Shown here one piece after another: positions 31,733-45,182 of a stretch of 64,000 nucleotides of DNA. The translations under genes and the position numbers were made by a program. Positions within the stretch are counted from its first letter, which is position 1. Each line of letters starts with the position of its first letter. Source of the DNA: Dasyornis broadbenti (taxonomy: Eukaryota > Chordata > Aves > Passeriformes > Dasyornithidae); the NCBI GenBank assembly GCA_013397935.1, contig VZRN01004407.1, positions 5,378,081 to 5,442,080 on the forward strand, read 5' to 3'. The notes under the pieces are model-generated. The model ran no database searches and was not told the origin of the DNA. It saw nothing but the letters and a program-made list of their open reading frames with translations.

Positions 31733-33383
31733 GTAAAAACTCTTCTTTATATTCTTCTTAATATTCCAGTTACCTTAATATTTGATCCTCTATATCCCAA
31801 TGTTGTAATTAAAGAAACAGTAATATCTGGATTAGTAAATTAAAATTAATTATTAAACTTTAAAATATATTAAATATGCATTTTCTCCCTGTAGATAAGT
31901 ATTTTGGCAGAGCTTGTCAAATTAGTTCAGAATTAGTCCAGAATTAGAATTTTTGTAATCTATATAAATGAGTAATGCATGTGAATACTTGAAGTGCCTT
32001 AATATTTTGACCTATAATGTTACTTGTAGTCCTCTACTTCTTAGTGACTGACTGTAGTGCATTTTTGGAGGTTGTTATTGATATTTCAAGGCACTTTGCG
32101 GTTTCAGAAGTCCTACCTACCCTTCTGTGTTCCTTCCCAGAATTCCAACAAACACTGTGGCTTTGGACTGCCTTAAAGAGCAGCTTGCCTGATCCAGATG
32201 ATGGCAAACCACATTCTGTTTAATTTCAAACATCCTTTCATGTCATGTAGTACAATTTTATCTCACAATTTATCACAGGACCATAACCAGTATCCTTTTA
32301 TATCAGCAATTTCTTGTGTTCTTTGTCCTGCATGTAAATAGCCCCCAAATTACTATTTGTCTTGTCAACTTTTCCATTATTTGTCAGCATTAGTAATATT
32401 ATACGACCTGTTGCAATTTTCTCTCAACCAGCAAAATTTATGTTAGTATTTACACTGAGCAAGGTAAATGCTTTATGCGTGGCTCATAATGTATATTGTG
32501 CACATACACACCTATGTATTTTGCTACTTTACCCTCACCCATTGATTTCACATATGCATACATCTTACAGAGGTGGTATGTATATAACCAATGTTATGAA
32601 TGCCATATATGAGACACACACGGATGTGTATGAGCATTACATATATGCATTCCCATCTCTGTTTATTGACATGTGAAGACAAAGATCATGTCAAATGGCA
32701 GTAGCTCTTCGAAGTATCCAGCCACAAGGAAGATGTTTGTTGGACAAAACATGGCAGAATAATTTTTATTTTCTCCTCAAAACCTTTTTTCTATCACGTG
32801 TTATTCCAATCCTTCTAAAGCCAAGAACTTTTGGAAAAGTTTTTTTTTGGGGGCGGGGGGGGTGATTTTTTTCTTCTTAATGGGGAAATAACCCCTGATT
32901 TCATCTTATTTTTATCTTCTTTTAAATTCTTATAATGGGGGGGAAGAGTCTGTATTTTAAAACAGAATGTAACAGTAATGGTAATACTTGGCTTTGTTTT
33001 TTTTGCAGTGGGGCTTGGATAGGTTTTTTCCCCCTCCCTTCTTCAGGAAGAAATAGACATAACTGTTTTTTGCGATTAGATACCAGTTTGAAGTAATTTT
33101 GTTCTTGTTTTGTTTGGTGTGTCCATTTTTCCTCTTTTGACCATTTTCTTTATTTATAAGGTGTGCACCTTCTCCAAGACCAACTTCTACATTGAGCCCT
33201 CTTTTGTTTGATTAAGAACTTTTACAATTTTTTTTTTAAAATTTTCTTTTTAAACAACGGCATAGATCTATTTCTTTTGCATTTTCAGATCTTAAAAAGA
33301 TATATCTTCTGAAAATATTCATCATCCCCCTTTCTTTGGCCTCTCTTTTTAGTCTTTTCTTCTGTCTCCTATCTTCTTCTTAG
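31733..33383 (+). other. KCNMA1: Intron between the pore exon and the alternative S6 exons
   Basis: This 1,651-bp intron starts with a weak donor (GTAAAA). It contains G-rich runs at 32849-32863 (G5CG8) and near 32937-32943, and T-rich stretches. The last 60 bases, from about 33325, are a long CT-rich tract with several TCTT and CTTCTT motifs of the kind bound by PTB proteins, ending at TTCTTCTTAG. Confidence 0.85.
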
Positions 33384-33476
<93 letters not shown>

Positions 33477-33524
33477 TAAGTATCCCAAGAGGCTCTGCTG
33501 CCTCTGCTGCAGTAGAACACTCTC

Positions 33525-33530
33525 TGCATG
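33525..33530 (+). promoter_or_regulatory. RBFOX-type motif TGCATG downstream of alternative exon a
   Basis: Exact UGCAUG hexamer in the transcript, 50 nt after the donor of the first alternative exon. RBFOX proteins bound in this downstream position usually increase inclusion of the exon in front. Binding here is inferred from the motif and position only. Confidence 0.55.
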
Positions 33531-33568
33531 CCATTTTCTTTTTTTTTTTTTTTTGTGTTTTTGTTTCA

Positions 33569-33574
33569 TGCATG
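33569..33574 (+). promoter_or_regulatory. RBFOX-type motif TGCATG at the acceptor of alternative exon b
   Basis: A second exact UGCAUG stands immediately before the TAG acceptor of the second alternative exon. In this upstream position RBFOX binding usually represses the following exon, and here it could also block access to the acceptor itself. Inferred from motif and position. Confidence 0.55.
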
Positions 33575-33577
33575 TAG

Positions 33578-33669
33578 GCAATGTTTGCTCGCTACGTGCC
33601 AGAAATTGCTGCTCTCATCCTTAATCGGAAGAAATACGGCGGAACTTTTAACTCAACCCGAGGCAGAAA
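33578..33669 (+). CDS. KCNMA1: KCNMA1 alternative exon b: end of S6 and C-linker (variant form)
   Basis: Same length (92 bp) and phase as the preceding exon. It reads AMFARYVPEIAALILNRKKY, then GGTFNSTRGR, ending in AA. Shared residues include F315, P320, E321 and the RKK cluster. Changes relative to form a are S317R, I323A, E324A, G327L, S335T, Y336F, S337N, A338S, V339T and S340R. Loss of E324 halves the acidic charges of the inner pore mouth, so smaller outward unitary current is predicted. The frame is open and the splice sites good (TGTAG acceptor, AAA|GTAAGT donor), which argues for a live exon. I believe this alternative exon is known in vertebrate Slo1 transcripts. Alone it restores the same Lys codon with the next exon. 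Confidence 0.93.
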
Positions 33670-35985
33670 GTAAGTCCAAAAAGACCAGGTGTGGTTGTGC
33701 GACTCTAAAGAGCCCCTGAAGGTGGTAATAGCTGACTCACAGCTTACAAGGCTGTATTGTTTGACATCAGATGTTACCACTGGAGAGTTGTCACACTATA
33801 ATTAGAGACCTGGGCTGTGCTATGGTACAAGTCACTACATTTTGTCCCTATTTCAAGAGAACCTGGATACCACTAAGACTGCACTGGCATATCTTGTAAA
33901 AAGTGCTGCTATTATATATGCAGTTAACTTCTGCAACGACGGTGAGTTGTCACTTCACCGTTTTGGGCATCAGAATATCGTGCAGTTTATCTTTTAACTA
34001 AGTGACAGTGATAATTCACATGATTTTCAGACAACTCAGTTCTTCAGAAAACTTTGTTTTACTGTATGCAAAGTAGGAGATATATATTGACTGGTTTATT
34101 CTGTTGGTCTGACTGTGTGAGAAGTCTAATAGCCCTGTTTCTCAGTGTTCAACCAGCAGATTCAGATCTTATGCACCTTTTTTTGACTTCCCATGGATTT
34201 TGCAAAATCTCATGGTTTTAGGATCTGTGACCAGGAATTTTAAAGCAATTCTCTTCCCCACACCACATTAAGCTTATCTGAAGAAGAGCAGGCAGTAGCC
34301 TTAGTATCAACATAGTGCGGTAAAGAGCCCAAACCCATAAAACCCACTATTTTTACCTGGTGGCAAAGGTTAAATTTTATTGGACCACATTAACTCATTA
34401 CATTTCTGTTGAAAGCCTGCTTGTTTTCTTGACCAAGTTAAAACTAGCTTTTTCTGGCGTTCTCAGCACCTGGACCTGCTGGGATATAGCCTTTGCTGAA
34501 CTAGATGTCCTCGGCGATATAGTGCGATATAGCACAATATCACCTTTAGTGTTGCCATCCTTCATTTCGTTGCATATCATTGTCACATCCACTGGTAGAG
34601 GCATATCTTTTTACTTTAAGATAATGTTTTATTTTGTTCTTTTCAAATCATCATCCATGCAACATTTTATTGAAGTGGATTATGGTTTTATCAAGTTATT
34701 TCTCCTTTCTGCATAGCAGAAAGATTGTAAATGTCCCAGAGAGCTAATTCTGGAATACTGCCTTGTATCACTGGGTAGATAAATCAAAGTTTTAAAATCA
34801 GATAGTAATAGATAATGATACTCAAGCAATTAGTAAAGTCCAATATGTGCATTGAGATACCCTCAAATGTCTAAAATAAACTGTAAACACTGATATTGGA
34901 AACCTGCATCGCTTAACTAGACAAACTAAATGCCTTGATTTATTTCTGAGAATCAGTAGTACTGTTAATTTCCCAAAGCATTTATTTGTGACAGAGGCCA
35001 GGACTCAGTTTCATATTTCTATTCATACTTGGTTTCTCAAAGAGAAGTTTTTCAAACACATAATGTATACCTCTGTTTTCAAAGCTCCAAAGGAGTTACA
35101 GCAGAGGGCAATATGGTTAAAACCCATTTAACACACAGGGTTTGTCTCTGCCCTTCTACATTGTCACTGGTACCCAGCATTGCTCAGATGTCTCTAAATT
35201 TGGACCTGATCTTCAGTCAGAACCCCACATCCTGAAAAGCTCAACTTCAGATTACAGGCTTCTGCTAGCTTTGGGGCGTGCTTAATTTTATTTTTTTCAC
35301 CTTTTGTTTTTGTCCTTCTTTATATGCACTGTTTGTTTTTATCTCACTCTGTCGTCAGTGCTTTCTCTGCTGATCTCTGCTGCTCATATAATTTGTTGCT
35401 TTAAACTCAGCTCTGTCATCAGCATACAAACTGTTCAATTTACTTTATGCATTGTTTTCTGGTTCAATTATTAATTACTAAGTAGTTTAAAGATGTCCTT
35501 TGCTCATGTGGGTCTGTCATCAGAGAATCTAAGCTTGGGAACTGCACAGTAAAAAGCCATTAACACCCCTTGTTTGATGTTGCTTTTGCAGTCAGTAGAA
35601 CAAGATTGATGAAATGTTATGTTTGGCCAAAATTAAAGTTTTCATTTGGAATTCAGTGTTGAGAGAATGGATTGTCAGAACCAATAAGTTCTCCTTTACT
35701 TGGGATATGGGCATGTGGTAGTAATTAGCAGTATAAGGTCTTTAGTTGAGCAACCAAGCATAGATTCTGGCAGCAAAAATAATGAGAAACTACAGTTGTT
35801 CTGTTTCTAACGTCTGAAAGTTTCCAGATAAAATTAAGTACATTTCTAATATGAAAACACTGAATTTTGGTGAAAGATGTAGTTTCAGCCCTTAAAATAG
35901 GAAATGTGTGTACTGTTTAACTTTCTACAAAATAGATAAATACATGAAAGGTGCTTTGTAGCATTTATATATGTGTTTATACACT

Positions 35986-36025
35986 TTCATGGTTTAACCC
36001 TAGCTAGCAAGCAAGCCAGGAAACA
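35986..36025 (+). mobile_element. Possible scrap of an avian endogenous retrovirus LTR
   Basis: About 40 bp (TTCATGGTTTAACCCTAGCT and the next bases, AGCAAGCAAGCC) resemble the start of LTRs common in songbird genomes (CATGGTTTAACCCCAGCC...), from memory. No retroviral coding sequence, second LTR or clear boundary is visible. The match is short and could be chance. Confidence 0.3.
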
Positions 36026-36724
36026 GCGCAACATGTTGCCTCATAAACTGTGTGTGCGTGTAATATCGTGATTATTAAACATTTAGGTCAGAAATTAAAG
36101 TCAGTATATGATTATGTATGTTTTGAGTTTTGCACTGAGTGACTTTAATACTGAGGTGAACCTTGCTATGGGATTGTAACTATGAAGGAGTTAGAATGTA
36201 TGCATAAGAATTATTGATACAAACTTCACCAGCTGAAGAAGAGAAATAACCAACACACAAATTGGTTTGATCTCACATTTCATTTTGCTTTTCAGCCAAT
36301 AAAGTCCCTAAAGGATCATAAAGTACATAGGATTCATTTTGCATAGTAAAGGACCTTATTTTTGTCTTAGATATGTACAAACTTTGGAAGCAAAAGTAGT
36401 TTGTAGATGGTATGCAGTTATCACTGGTTCAATTTACAAGATACTAGGTTAGTTTTGTTATGCAAGTCCACAGGGAATTTTTAAAATTTTAAATTGAAAT
36501 TATAATTCCTGCTTTGTAGTATTATTGTAAGAAGACTTCCAAGGAAACAGGAATTTCTTTATAGTCTTTGACTGAAGTTTCATCTTCAGCTATTAAATAA
36601 ACAGCAGTACTTACTGTTGCATATATACCAAAATGCATACCAATATATCTATAGAAAATGTAACTGAGACCAAACATATGCATTTAATCATGAATAATGA
36701 ATTTGCCACAATTACAATCTGGAA

Positions 36725-36811
36725 CAAAAGAATAACCAAGCAAACAAACAAAAAAACCCCAACAAGCAAACAATACCCTCCCACCCAACAAAAATCCCCC
36801 AAGCAACCATA

Positions 36812-36856
<45 letters not shown>

Positions 36857-36864
36857 AAAAAAAA
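36725..36864. repeat. A/C-rich tract ending in A42
   Basis: A CA/A-rich simple stretch from about 36725 leads into an uninterrupted A42 at 36813-36854 and a further A9. It generates spurious long open frames (poly-Lys, poly-Phe). A decayed retroposon tail is possible, but no body is recognised in front. Confidence 0.8.
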
Positions 36865-38522
36865 GAGAAGTTACCAAAAAAGCAGCAATTACAGATTTAT
36901 AAGCAATGACAGTTGCTCTGTAGGTATTTATATAAACAGCTGTTTTTCTACTGGTTACATATCAGCTTATCAGAAGATTCGGTGCTGTTTCTACTGGGTG
37001 CCTTGAGACACCAGAATCAGATGGTCAGTTGACAAGCAAAACTGACTTTCTTACTTTAGTTGTACTCAGAACAAACTCAGACAAACATCTGCTTCTTGCT
37101 GTTAACATCACTAAATACAAATGATACAGAGAAAACCAGACTGTAGTTACAAAGACAGAAAATAGTTGATACTAAATGTCAGTAGCAATTATATATATCA
37201 AACTAAATTGTCACTGCAAATTCAGACATGAGAAACAATGAGACCTTAAAAATAGTGTAATACCACTAAGGGTTATCTTAGAGTAATAGTAGTGTGGCTT
37301 CCACTGTTTTCCACATTGAGTCCTACGCAGCTTTTCTGTTCTCCCAGATAAGGAATTCAATCACTACTGTTTCTTCTTCAGTGCATTTCCCTGGACGAAT
37401 TCTGAAGTACAAGATTTTACACTTTGGGAAATACTTTTTGCAAAGCAGCTATGAAACATAGTATTCTTTACAATGAAAGGTTCTTTACAATTTTTACGAT
37501 TACAATTATTTCATTTTAGCCATTTTTCTTAATAATTATGAGACCAGCAAGCGCTTCCTTACACCTTGTCTACATGTAGCTCTTTTCTTTTAATAGCTTT
37601 TAATTTGACTTTGTTTAGACTTTTTCTCTAAACTATTTGTAGAATTCATGAGTTAGTATTCAAGGGACCATTTAAAAGTGATTTTTCTGAAGTGCAGTAC
37701 CATAAAAGGATGAAAAGGTATCTGCCAATCTGTCACCATAGCTGGTTTTAGAATAGAGCATTAAGCCTGCAGGTCTGTTCCTGCATTCATCATACCTCTG
37801 GAAGGGGCAGCGATCACTTTGCATAAATTTCTTAAGGGCTGTAATTAATTGCTTTTCTGTAATGTTCAGGCTTTAATTCTTTTGAGACAAGGCTTTTCTT
37901 CAAGAAAGTCTTGGGTTTGGAGAAGTAGATTTATGCTATAGCACTCTTTTTGTGATAAATTGGAACTTACACATTTGGTTCCAGTCAAAATAGCACTTAC
38001 AAGATTGTCTGTGTTATTTGTTTTAGGGGAAAAAAATCAAGTTTCTTTTGCTTCTTTGTTTATAAGATTCATATTACTGAAGTGTGGTATGAGATTTAGT
38101 TAAAGATCCAGATATTTTTTTTTACTTCGTTTAATTCATAAATTAAAATTTTATTCTGTATTTATTAGTTTACTTTTGAATCAAGATCGTTCTTGTTTCA
38201 TTTCTATGTTCGTGTGTACATATATCAGACTGGATTTTAATTCTGTGAAATATTTTCCAGTTAAGATATTAGCTTGTTGTAAATCAACGTGCACAAAGCT
38301 CTAGAAGGCATATGGAAAGAATATTTGTAAACTGATGAACTCAGCCTGGATAACTTACTGATTTTTTTCAGTCTTTGCATTGAATTAATGACTTTTCATT
38401 CCATGGACTAAATTATTTGTGTCTTTTTTAATGCAAAACTGCTACCAAATCCAATGCAAACTCTTTATGAGGGCAGAAAGTAGAACACAACTTCCCATGA
38501 ACAGATATGGCAGAGAAAGCAA

Positions 38523-38602
38523 TGACCTGCTTGAGCAGGGAGGTTGGACCAGCTGAGCCACTGTGGTCCCTTCCAGCCTGACCCATTCTGCAATTCTCTC
38601 CA
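38523..38602 (+). mobile_element. CR1 LINE 3' end, short fragment
   Basis: About 80 bp read GACCTGCTTGAGCAGGGAGG, then TTGGACCAGCTGA, then GGTCCCTTCCAGCCTGACCC and ATTCTG. This is the standard CR1 3' terminal sequence in degenerate form. It is a heavily 5'-truncated dead copy in sense orientation. Confidence 0.8.
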
Positions 38603-41600
38603 TGTTTATATGAACTGCTTGCTTTGTCACAATAGCAAATGTTCATGCTAGACTTCATTACAGATTCAAAAGATTTTAAAAAAAATATTATCCAGAGGCA
38701 TTATTGTAGTTAATATGTAAAATTAAAAATATTCTTTAATGCAATCACGGTTCTTTACTGTATAAGCTATTAGAACCTCCTGTTTCTCTTCTCTCATGAT
38801 CTTCTCTGTTTCCCAGAGATTTCTTCAGATTTCTTAAATTTACAAGCCATAAATTATCAAATCATCAACATCTCAACAGGAATAATCATATGTTAGAAAT
38901 TCCTTCCAGAAGGAAACATGGGATTCAAAAACTAAACTTCACAGAGAAAAATAAAAACTGTAGACAGATAGATATGGTAAACAGAAAGACAAACAGATAA
39001 TTTAAGTTGACAGGCCATATTGGACTCATTAGACATTTGAATTTCATTACAAATTAGCAAAAAAAAAAAGAAAAGTTAAGGCATAACCAAAGCAAAGGTC
39101 CATTTGCTGCAGTAATGAGAGGCATAGCTCCAAAGATAGTGACATTAAATTATTATATTAAATAATTTGATGCAATGTGTAAGATATTATTTTTTCAGTG
39201 GGATGAGAATGTAATAAGAGAATGTGACATGGATTACATTATGATCCCAGGGGCGTCTCTATTTCCCATCTGCTAGCCATTCTTCTAATCCCACTTTTTC
39301 AAATGAAGTTTCATTTAGTGATAAAAAAAATCTGATGAGTGTTAAATAGACTGACAGATAGAAGAAATAGGACAAACTGTTTTTCAATTTTGTGTGCATA
39401 TTAAACTATATCCATTCTTTTGAAAGTAAGAAAGGAAATGTGAGAAGTGATACGTAAGAACTTATGACTTAAAAATACATAAGAACATTATGACTTAAAA
39501 ATGTGTGTTTGAGGTCTCAAATCACGTTCTGTTCCTACAATAACAGTGCTTATTTTATATTTCTGATTAAAGTTGTAAAAGTTCCGTTTCTCTGCTTAAA
39601 CTTAAAAAAACCCCTTTTGGATTTGGCATCAAATAGAAGTTGTTGCTGTTCAAATTTGGACCCAAGAAAGACTGAATCTGGTTCATAAATCTGCTCATCT
39701 ACCATATTCTACAAGCTATACAGTCCATGGCATTCCAGGCTGTGTAATGTGAGATGGCAGAAGTGATTAATTGATTGGCGAGTTTTAGAGACTTTTTGCT
39801 TTCACTTGGGTTCTTTTGCAGAAAATTAGACATGACATTTTGGGATGATTTATGTGGAAAGAAACGCATTGGCTCTGCTCATGGATGAAATGCTCAAAAA
39901 GCTGAAGATCCTTTCCTAACTCCTGCATTGCTTACAAAGGATTTAATTATTTCTTGACTCATTGAGTGCTTAAAAAACACATAAGGTGATTTGAAAATGT
40001 GTAATAATGGGAGAAAGCAACGTATTTAACAGAAAACACTTTCAGTTGATTTCAAAGGTAATAACAGGATGTCTTGCGTGTGTGATATCTGCGACACAAA
40101 ATGTTACAAAAGTCCAGGGTTTGGAGAGATTAGAACAGTAGATTAAGGCCTCTTTGCAAGTGAGATGCTGATGCTGGAGGTGTAGATTACTCCTGTATTT
40201 TACTGTAAGCTTTCTAGTATGGACTCCTTGTGCATACTATTCAGCTGTTTTTCCTTCTGTTTATACTAAACTATTCACTGTTATCGTCTGGTGGTAAGAC
40301 CTGTGTTGTGCTTAAATGTTGTGGAATTTTCGTGAAAGCAGAAATACTCTCGATAATAGTGCCATTCAGACTGAATGAAAGGTTGAATATTCATGCTTTA
40401 AGCTATAATGGAAGCCTCTTAACTAATCCAGAGCGTGAGAGAAACAAATCACTGTGCTTTCACCTTACTGCTGTTTTTGAGGCATGCATCAAAGAATATT
40501 AACTTTTAACTTGGCCTGTAGAGAAACACCGCACAATTCCTTAGCCCAAGATCATGAAGATGCGAGATGAACTCATGTTTAAATAAGAAAAGCAGCTCAG
40601 AGTGAATCACATGTGAGAGAGAGATAGAGAGAAAGACACATAAGCACGCACAATGTGAAGTTTCAAGCTGAATTATCAGAATCCTGAGTAATGTTTGGTA
40701 TATCATGGAAAGCACGAACATCTAGAAATGTATTGTACACAGGCATGTTTAAGAATGCATACCACTAATAGATGAACAAGCACACCACATATACAGTCTC
40801 TGTTGACATTTACTGACTTTTTTAAAATAAGAAAACATGACTGACACCCATAATTTTTTTGAGCAAAACCTGTTGGACTTTACAAGCTGCTCTCTACTCC
40901 AGCCACAGTAGCCTGCTACTGGCATATAAAGAGTTTAGATGGTCATTAGATGAAGGAATTACCACAAAAGGATCTGAACATAATTATTTGATATAAATAT
41001 CATAACTTTATAGAGGCATCTAGATCAATAATCACCACACTTCCTTTAGTTACATGACAAGTGAACGCCAAGTATTCAACTGAATACTGAACAGAGTTTT
41101 GTATTTATTATTTTTGATTATTTTTTAGGACAAAGTAGTTGGGGTGAGTTTGTCAGGTTCTTTATACTTGTTCCAATAAAATGGATATAATTTCTTCCAA
41201 AATAAAGAGGCAAAAGATTTTCCTTTTGTATTTTGTCCTCTGAAGGAAGAACCATGCAAAGATCCTTTTTTAAGAATCCCATTGACAGTGTAGCTGTTTT
41301 CATTTACAGTGCTATTTACATGGATTAAGTGTATGTTCTCAATTATCTCATGTCATAAATCTAGATGTTTTAACTTTTGCTCATTTCATTGTTTTCCTTA
41401 CTGAAACAGTTTGTCTCTCTGGTAGCTTTGGAATTTTTATCACCATTTTGTTTTACTTTATCAGAAACTAGAGTATTTTTAGCAAATGGCTCATTATGTC
41501 AATACTAGGGTAGAAAAAAATAGGTGCTGTAGAGAATTTCAATTACGTAGAATCACAGTTGAAATCAACTGTGTACATCCGTGCTAATTCTTCATATTTG

Positions 41601-44600
41601 AAATATTTTCATGTTTTTTCCATATTTCTCAAATTCACTTTGAGGATGATAAATGCATATGGGAGAGGGTGGATCTTTGTTGATGGAATAAGCTTTTGAT
41701 TATTTTTAAAAGATTTCTTTTGCAGCATCACAATCATGTAATATGAATTCCCACTGGTGTATTAAACTGTTTCACATCTGATATGTGATACCAATGGCAG
41801 CTATTACTTAACAAAAACCTCAGTCATCTTAAATACCTATCAGTAATAAAAATTACCAAATCGCGGGACTTACTAGATTTTGGTTTTAAGAATAAAGAAA
41901 AAGAAAAAGAAGTATTAGTTTTGAGGGGTTTTTATGAAGAAGAGCTTAATGCAGAGACTAGACATTTCTGTTGACCCAATGAATTTAATGCAGTATCTTT
42001 CTACTAACCAACTCCTTAACAAAAGATATGTACTATGTTGGCTTTACTTTAAGTCTCAGTGCATGGAAAAAAATGGGTGTTAAAAAAAAGCGAAGAGAAT
42101 GGTAAGTGAAACAAACAAAGGAAGTTATAAATCTTTAAATTGTGTACAGGACAGATTGGGACAATATAAGGTCTTCAAGTTTTCTTAAATAATGTACCTA
42201 GTAACTCTCTATGGGCAAGTAGGAAATCTGTTTTCAATTTCTTCTAAGCAAAAGTGTAATTTACGTTAAAGGGAGATTTTTTTGATGAGAGTTTTCATTC
42301 AATGAAAAATGAATGCAAGTATGTAATCAGAAAACTCCGTTTGAAAGCCAGAAGGTTTGTTGCAGTCACAGTTCAGGACACTGCCTTGCACTGTATAAGA
42401 ATAGCAAAGAAAAGAAGAATGGATTATGTCCAACTCCAAATCAGAGTATAAAATGAAACCACGGTGCAGATGCCTTCTAGCTCTTCAATAAGAATTAGCC
42501 CTGATGCCCAAATGCAAGAGTATTTGGCATCCAAATGTTTTATTTTCATTGGAGCAGATTGCAGGAAGTCCGTACTCAGGGAGAGGTATCTTATAGCATG
42601 AATTATCTTGTAATCTTTTGATACTGTGATAATTTCTTCTGCAATACAATGTTTTGGGTTGTACAGACATACTTTTGAAATGTGGACTCTCATGACAGAA
42701 AAGAACCCATATTAAGTGAAATCAGTCAGGGAGGTAATACATTTTCTGCACAGGAATGCAGTGTATCAGAAGAGCATTCAGGAAGGGACCCAGCTAAAGC
42801 TGACAGCACTGGATCTGGACGAAAGACTTCCCTACAATCAGGAATTATTTCTGCTATCAAAAGCAGTGCATAAACTCTGCAGATGGAAAGTTCAATTTCC
42901 TAATTAGTAATAGATAGAAGCATTTGAAAAAAATAATACGCATGGTTTAAAATAAGTCATCTTGGAAAATGTGCACAGACAGTATAAGGAATACAAATGA
43001 ATATTTTTAGCTGCTATTTGTCATTTTCCTCTTTTTTGATATTAGATGGGTTCACATTCAGGAAAAGTGTTGAATACCACTAGACGGCAAGAACTTCCCA
43101 ATGTGTTAGCGTAAGGTAGTGTAGCAAGCAATCTGTTCAGAATTTAGATCAGGTAAACTACTAAGGTTTTAAACCTTCAGAATGTGAAGCTTCCTGAGGT
43201 TTTCCATTTACATGGCTATTTTATATATAACCTTAGTGCAATAAGACATACATGCACACCTCTAGCAGCTCAGACAACTGGCCATCAAGGGAGCAGAGGA
43301 AGGGTCCTTCTGGTGGGGATAGTGTAGGCATGGTTCTCCCCAGTACACAGCGTGCTGCAAGCTCTGCCGGGTTGCAAAGCTCTCAGAGGAAACCTTTTAA
43401 GGACCCCTTGCACCAAGAGAAAAGGCTGACCTGATATATTTTACGTCTTGTTTTCTGATGCTGTGCTTACCATCTCATAAAATCGGAAAGCATTAACTCA
43501 TATTTTTGTGGTTTTAAGCGTTTGCAGTTCAAGGACTCTGTGCTCTGTATATTTACTGCACCTAAAACTTCTGTTAAAAAAAAAGAGGCAAAGCAGAAAC
43601 TACGAATAGCAAGTTTAGCAAAAAACATTGATAGTATTGAGTCTTGTATTAAATACAAACCAGCATGGCCAGAGTCTCCTATAACATTTATTTTTTGCCT
43701 ATTAAATAAAACAGAACAATTGAAAGTTTAGACTTGCTGTTTCTAAAATTGCGTTTGAGTCCTGCTGATGTCATTAAGAACTCATGCAAAAGGAGTTACT
43801 GTATTTCAAAATAAATGTTTAACACACTGTGCTCTGCCAGAAAAGTGATAATAGTAAACAATATTGTAACGTATATTGTACTGGTGTAATAGTTCATTGT
43901 GTTTTGCTTTTCTAGTCACCATCTGAACCACTGCAAAAGTAACAGTACATGATGGTGATGTTCGTCACTGCATGGTGCATATTATTACAATCGATTTATT
44001 CATTGTTTTGCATAGTTATCCCTTTTCCAATGAGTTCTCTACACTTTTCACACACATTTCGTCAAGAATCAAATGATGAAGCAAGAACTGACTCCTATTT
44101 TAGTCCGTTACATAAGTAATTACTGCTGCCACCTATTATTTGGTGTTTGCTGACAATGAGGTGTCTCTGTTACTGAGTTTTCCACAGAATAATTATGAAG
44201 CAGCTGAGACTTGGAAGGTCTGCTTCTCATCCTGGGAATTACTTTGCTTCGCATTCAGCAGTTCAAGTGCCAAATAAGTGCACAATTGTGTGTTTGTAGC
44301 ATTTGTACCTAGACTGTATGACAATAATGAAGGTGATTTTCAGTTACTTCAGGAATGGTTTTCATACCACCTTGTTCCTCTCCCTGACTTTTGTGAGCCA
44401 TGTGGTTATTTGAAATGTTAGCAGTAGACATATCAAAAATCACCACCTGTCTTAAATCCATGACAGTAATAGAAGCTGGATTTGAGATGCTTCCATAAAG
44501 GAAATAGTGAGACACTGTAGGATATTCTAACCACAAATTTTTGGACTTTGCTTTACAGTACTAAAAGAGCAAAGATTCCTTAAGTCATGAAGAGTGCAAT

Positions 44601-45155
44601 TTCCTAGGCCTTCTTCCTAGGCCTTTTCTTCAGCCTTTCAGAATTGAAGATGTAGAATTCAATGTGTATGTAGGTTTGCGTTGTGTTTCCATATTATATG
44701 GTCGGCGGCATTTAGTAATGAAAATGAGGAGCAGTAGAAACTTTTGTGACATCGCAGTCCGTGTAAACTTTGATTTTCTTAGCAGTGTGCTGCAATGGTG
44801 GAATAAATAATGACCTCTTGTCGTACTCTCCTTCTAGGATTTATGGTATGAAAAATACTTTGGTTTTGCTGCTCATGGCCTGTAATTGGCAAGCTTTGCA
44901 CTACTTTCCTTGGCATAAAAGTCTGCTTCAACTACAGAAAAATACTGAATAGTTTTAGGGAGATTTGCTGTCATAACCCAAGAATTTAAACAGTAAACCT
45001 CATTAGAGGAGTTTAACGATACCAAGAAAGATGTGTGAAATAAAGAAATATGACTTTGAAATGGACTGGTTAATACAGTGTATAAACATATATATAAGTG
45101 ATGCTACTTATTGTTCAATGTGTAATACAACATGGCTAAATGGCTTTGCAGGTGA

Positions 45156-45182
45156 GAGAGTGTGTGTGTGTATATATATATT
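45156..45182. repeat. Short (GT)n/(AT)n microsatellite
   Basis: GTGTGTGTGTGT is followed by ATATATATAT in the intron about 190 bp before the first RCK1 exon. It is short and imperfect. Confidence 0.7.

Noticed and set aside
31562..31843. A 93-codon free-standing pore protein
   Set aside because: The frame is a KCNMA1 exon read on through its donor. Acceptor, donor and homology show it is one exon.
32849..32943. G-quadruplex candidate from nearby G runs
   Set aside because: Only two runs are adjacent (G5CG8) and the next is about 75 bp away, so a four-run motif with short loops is not met.
36611..36902. Frames of 88-89 codons on both strands
   Set aside because: Made by the A42 tract (poly-Lys and poly-Phe).
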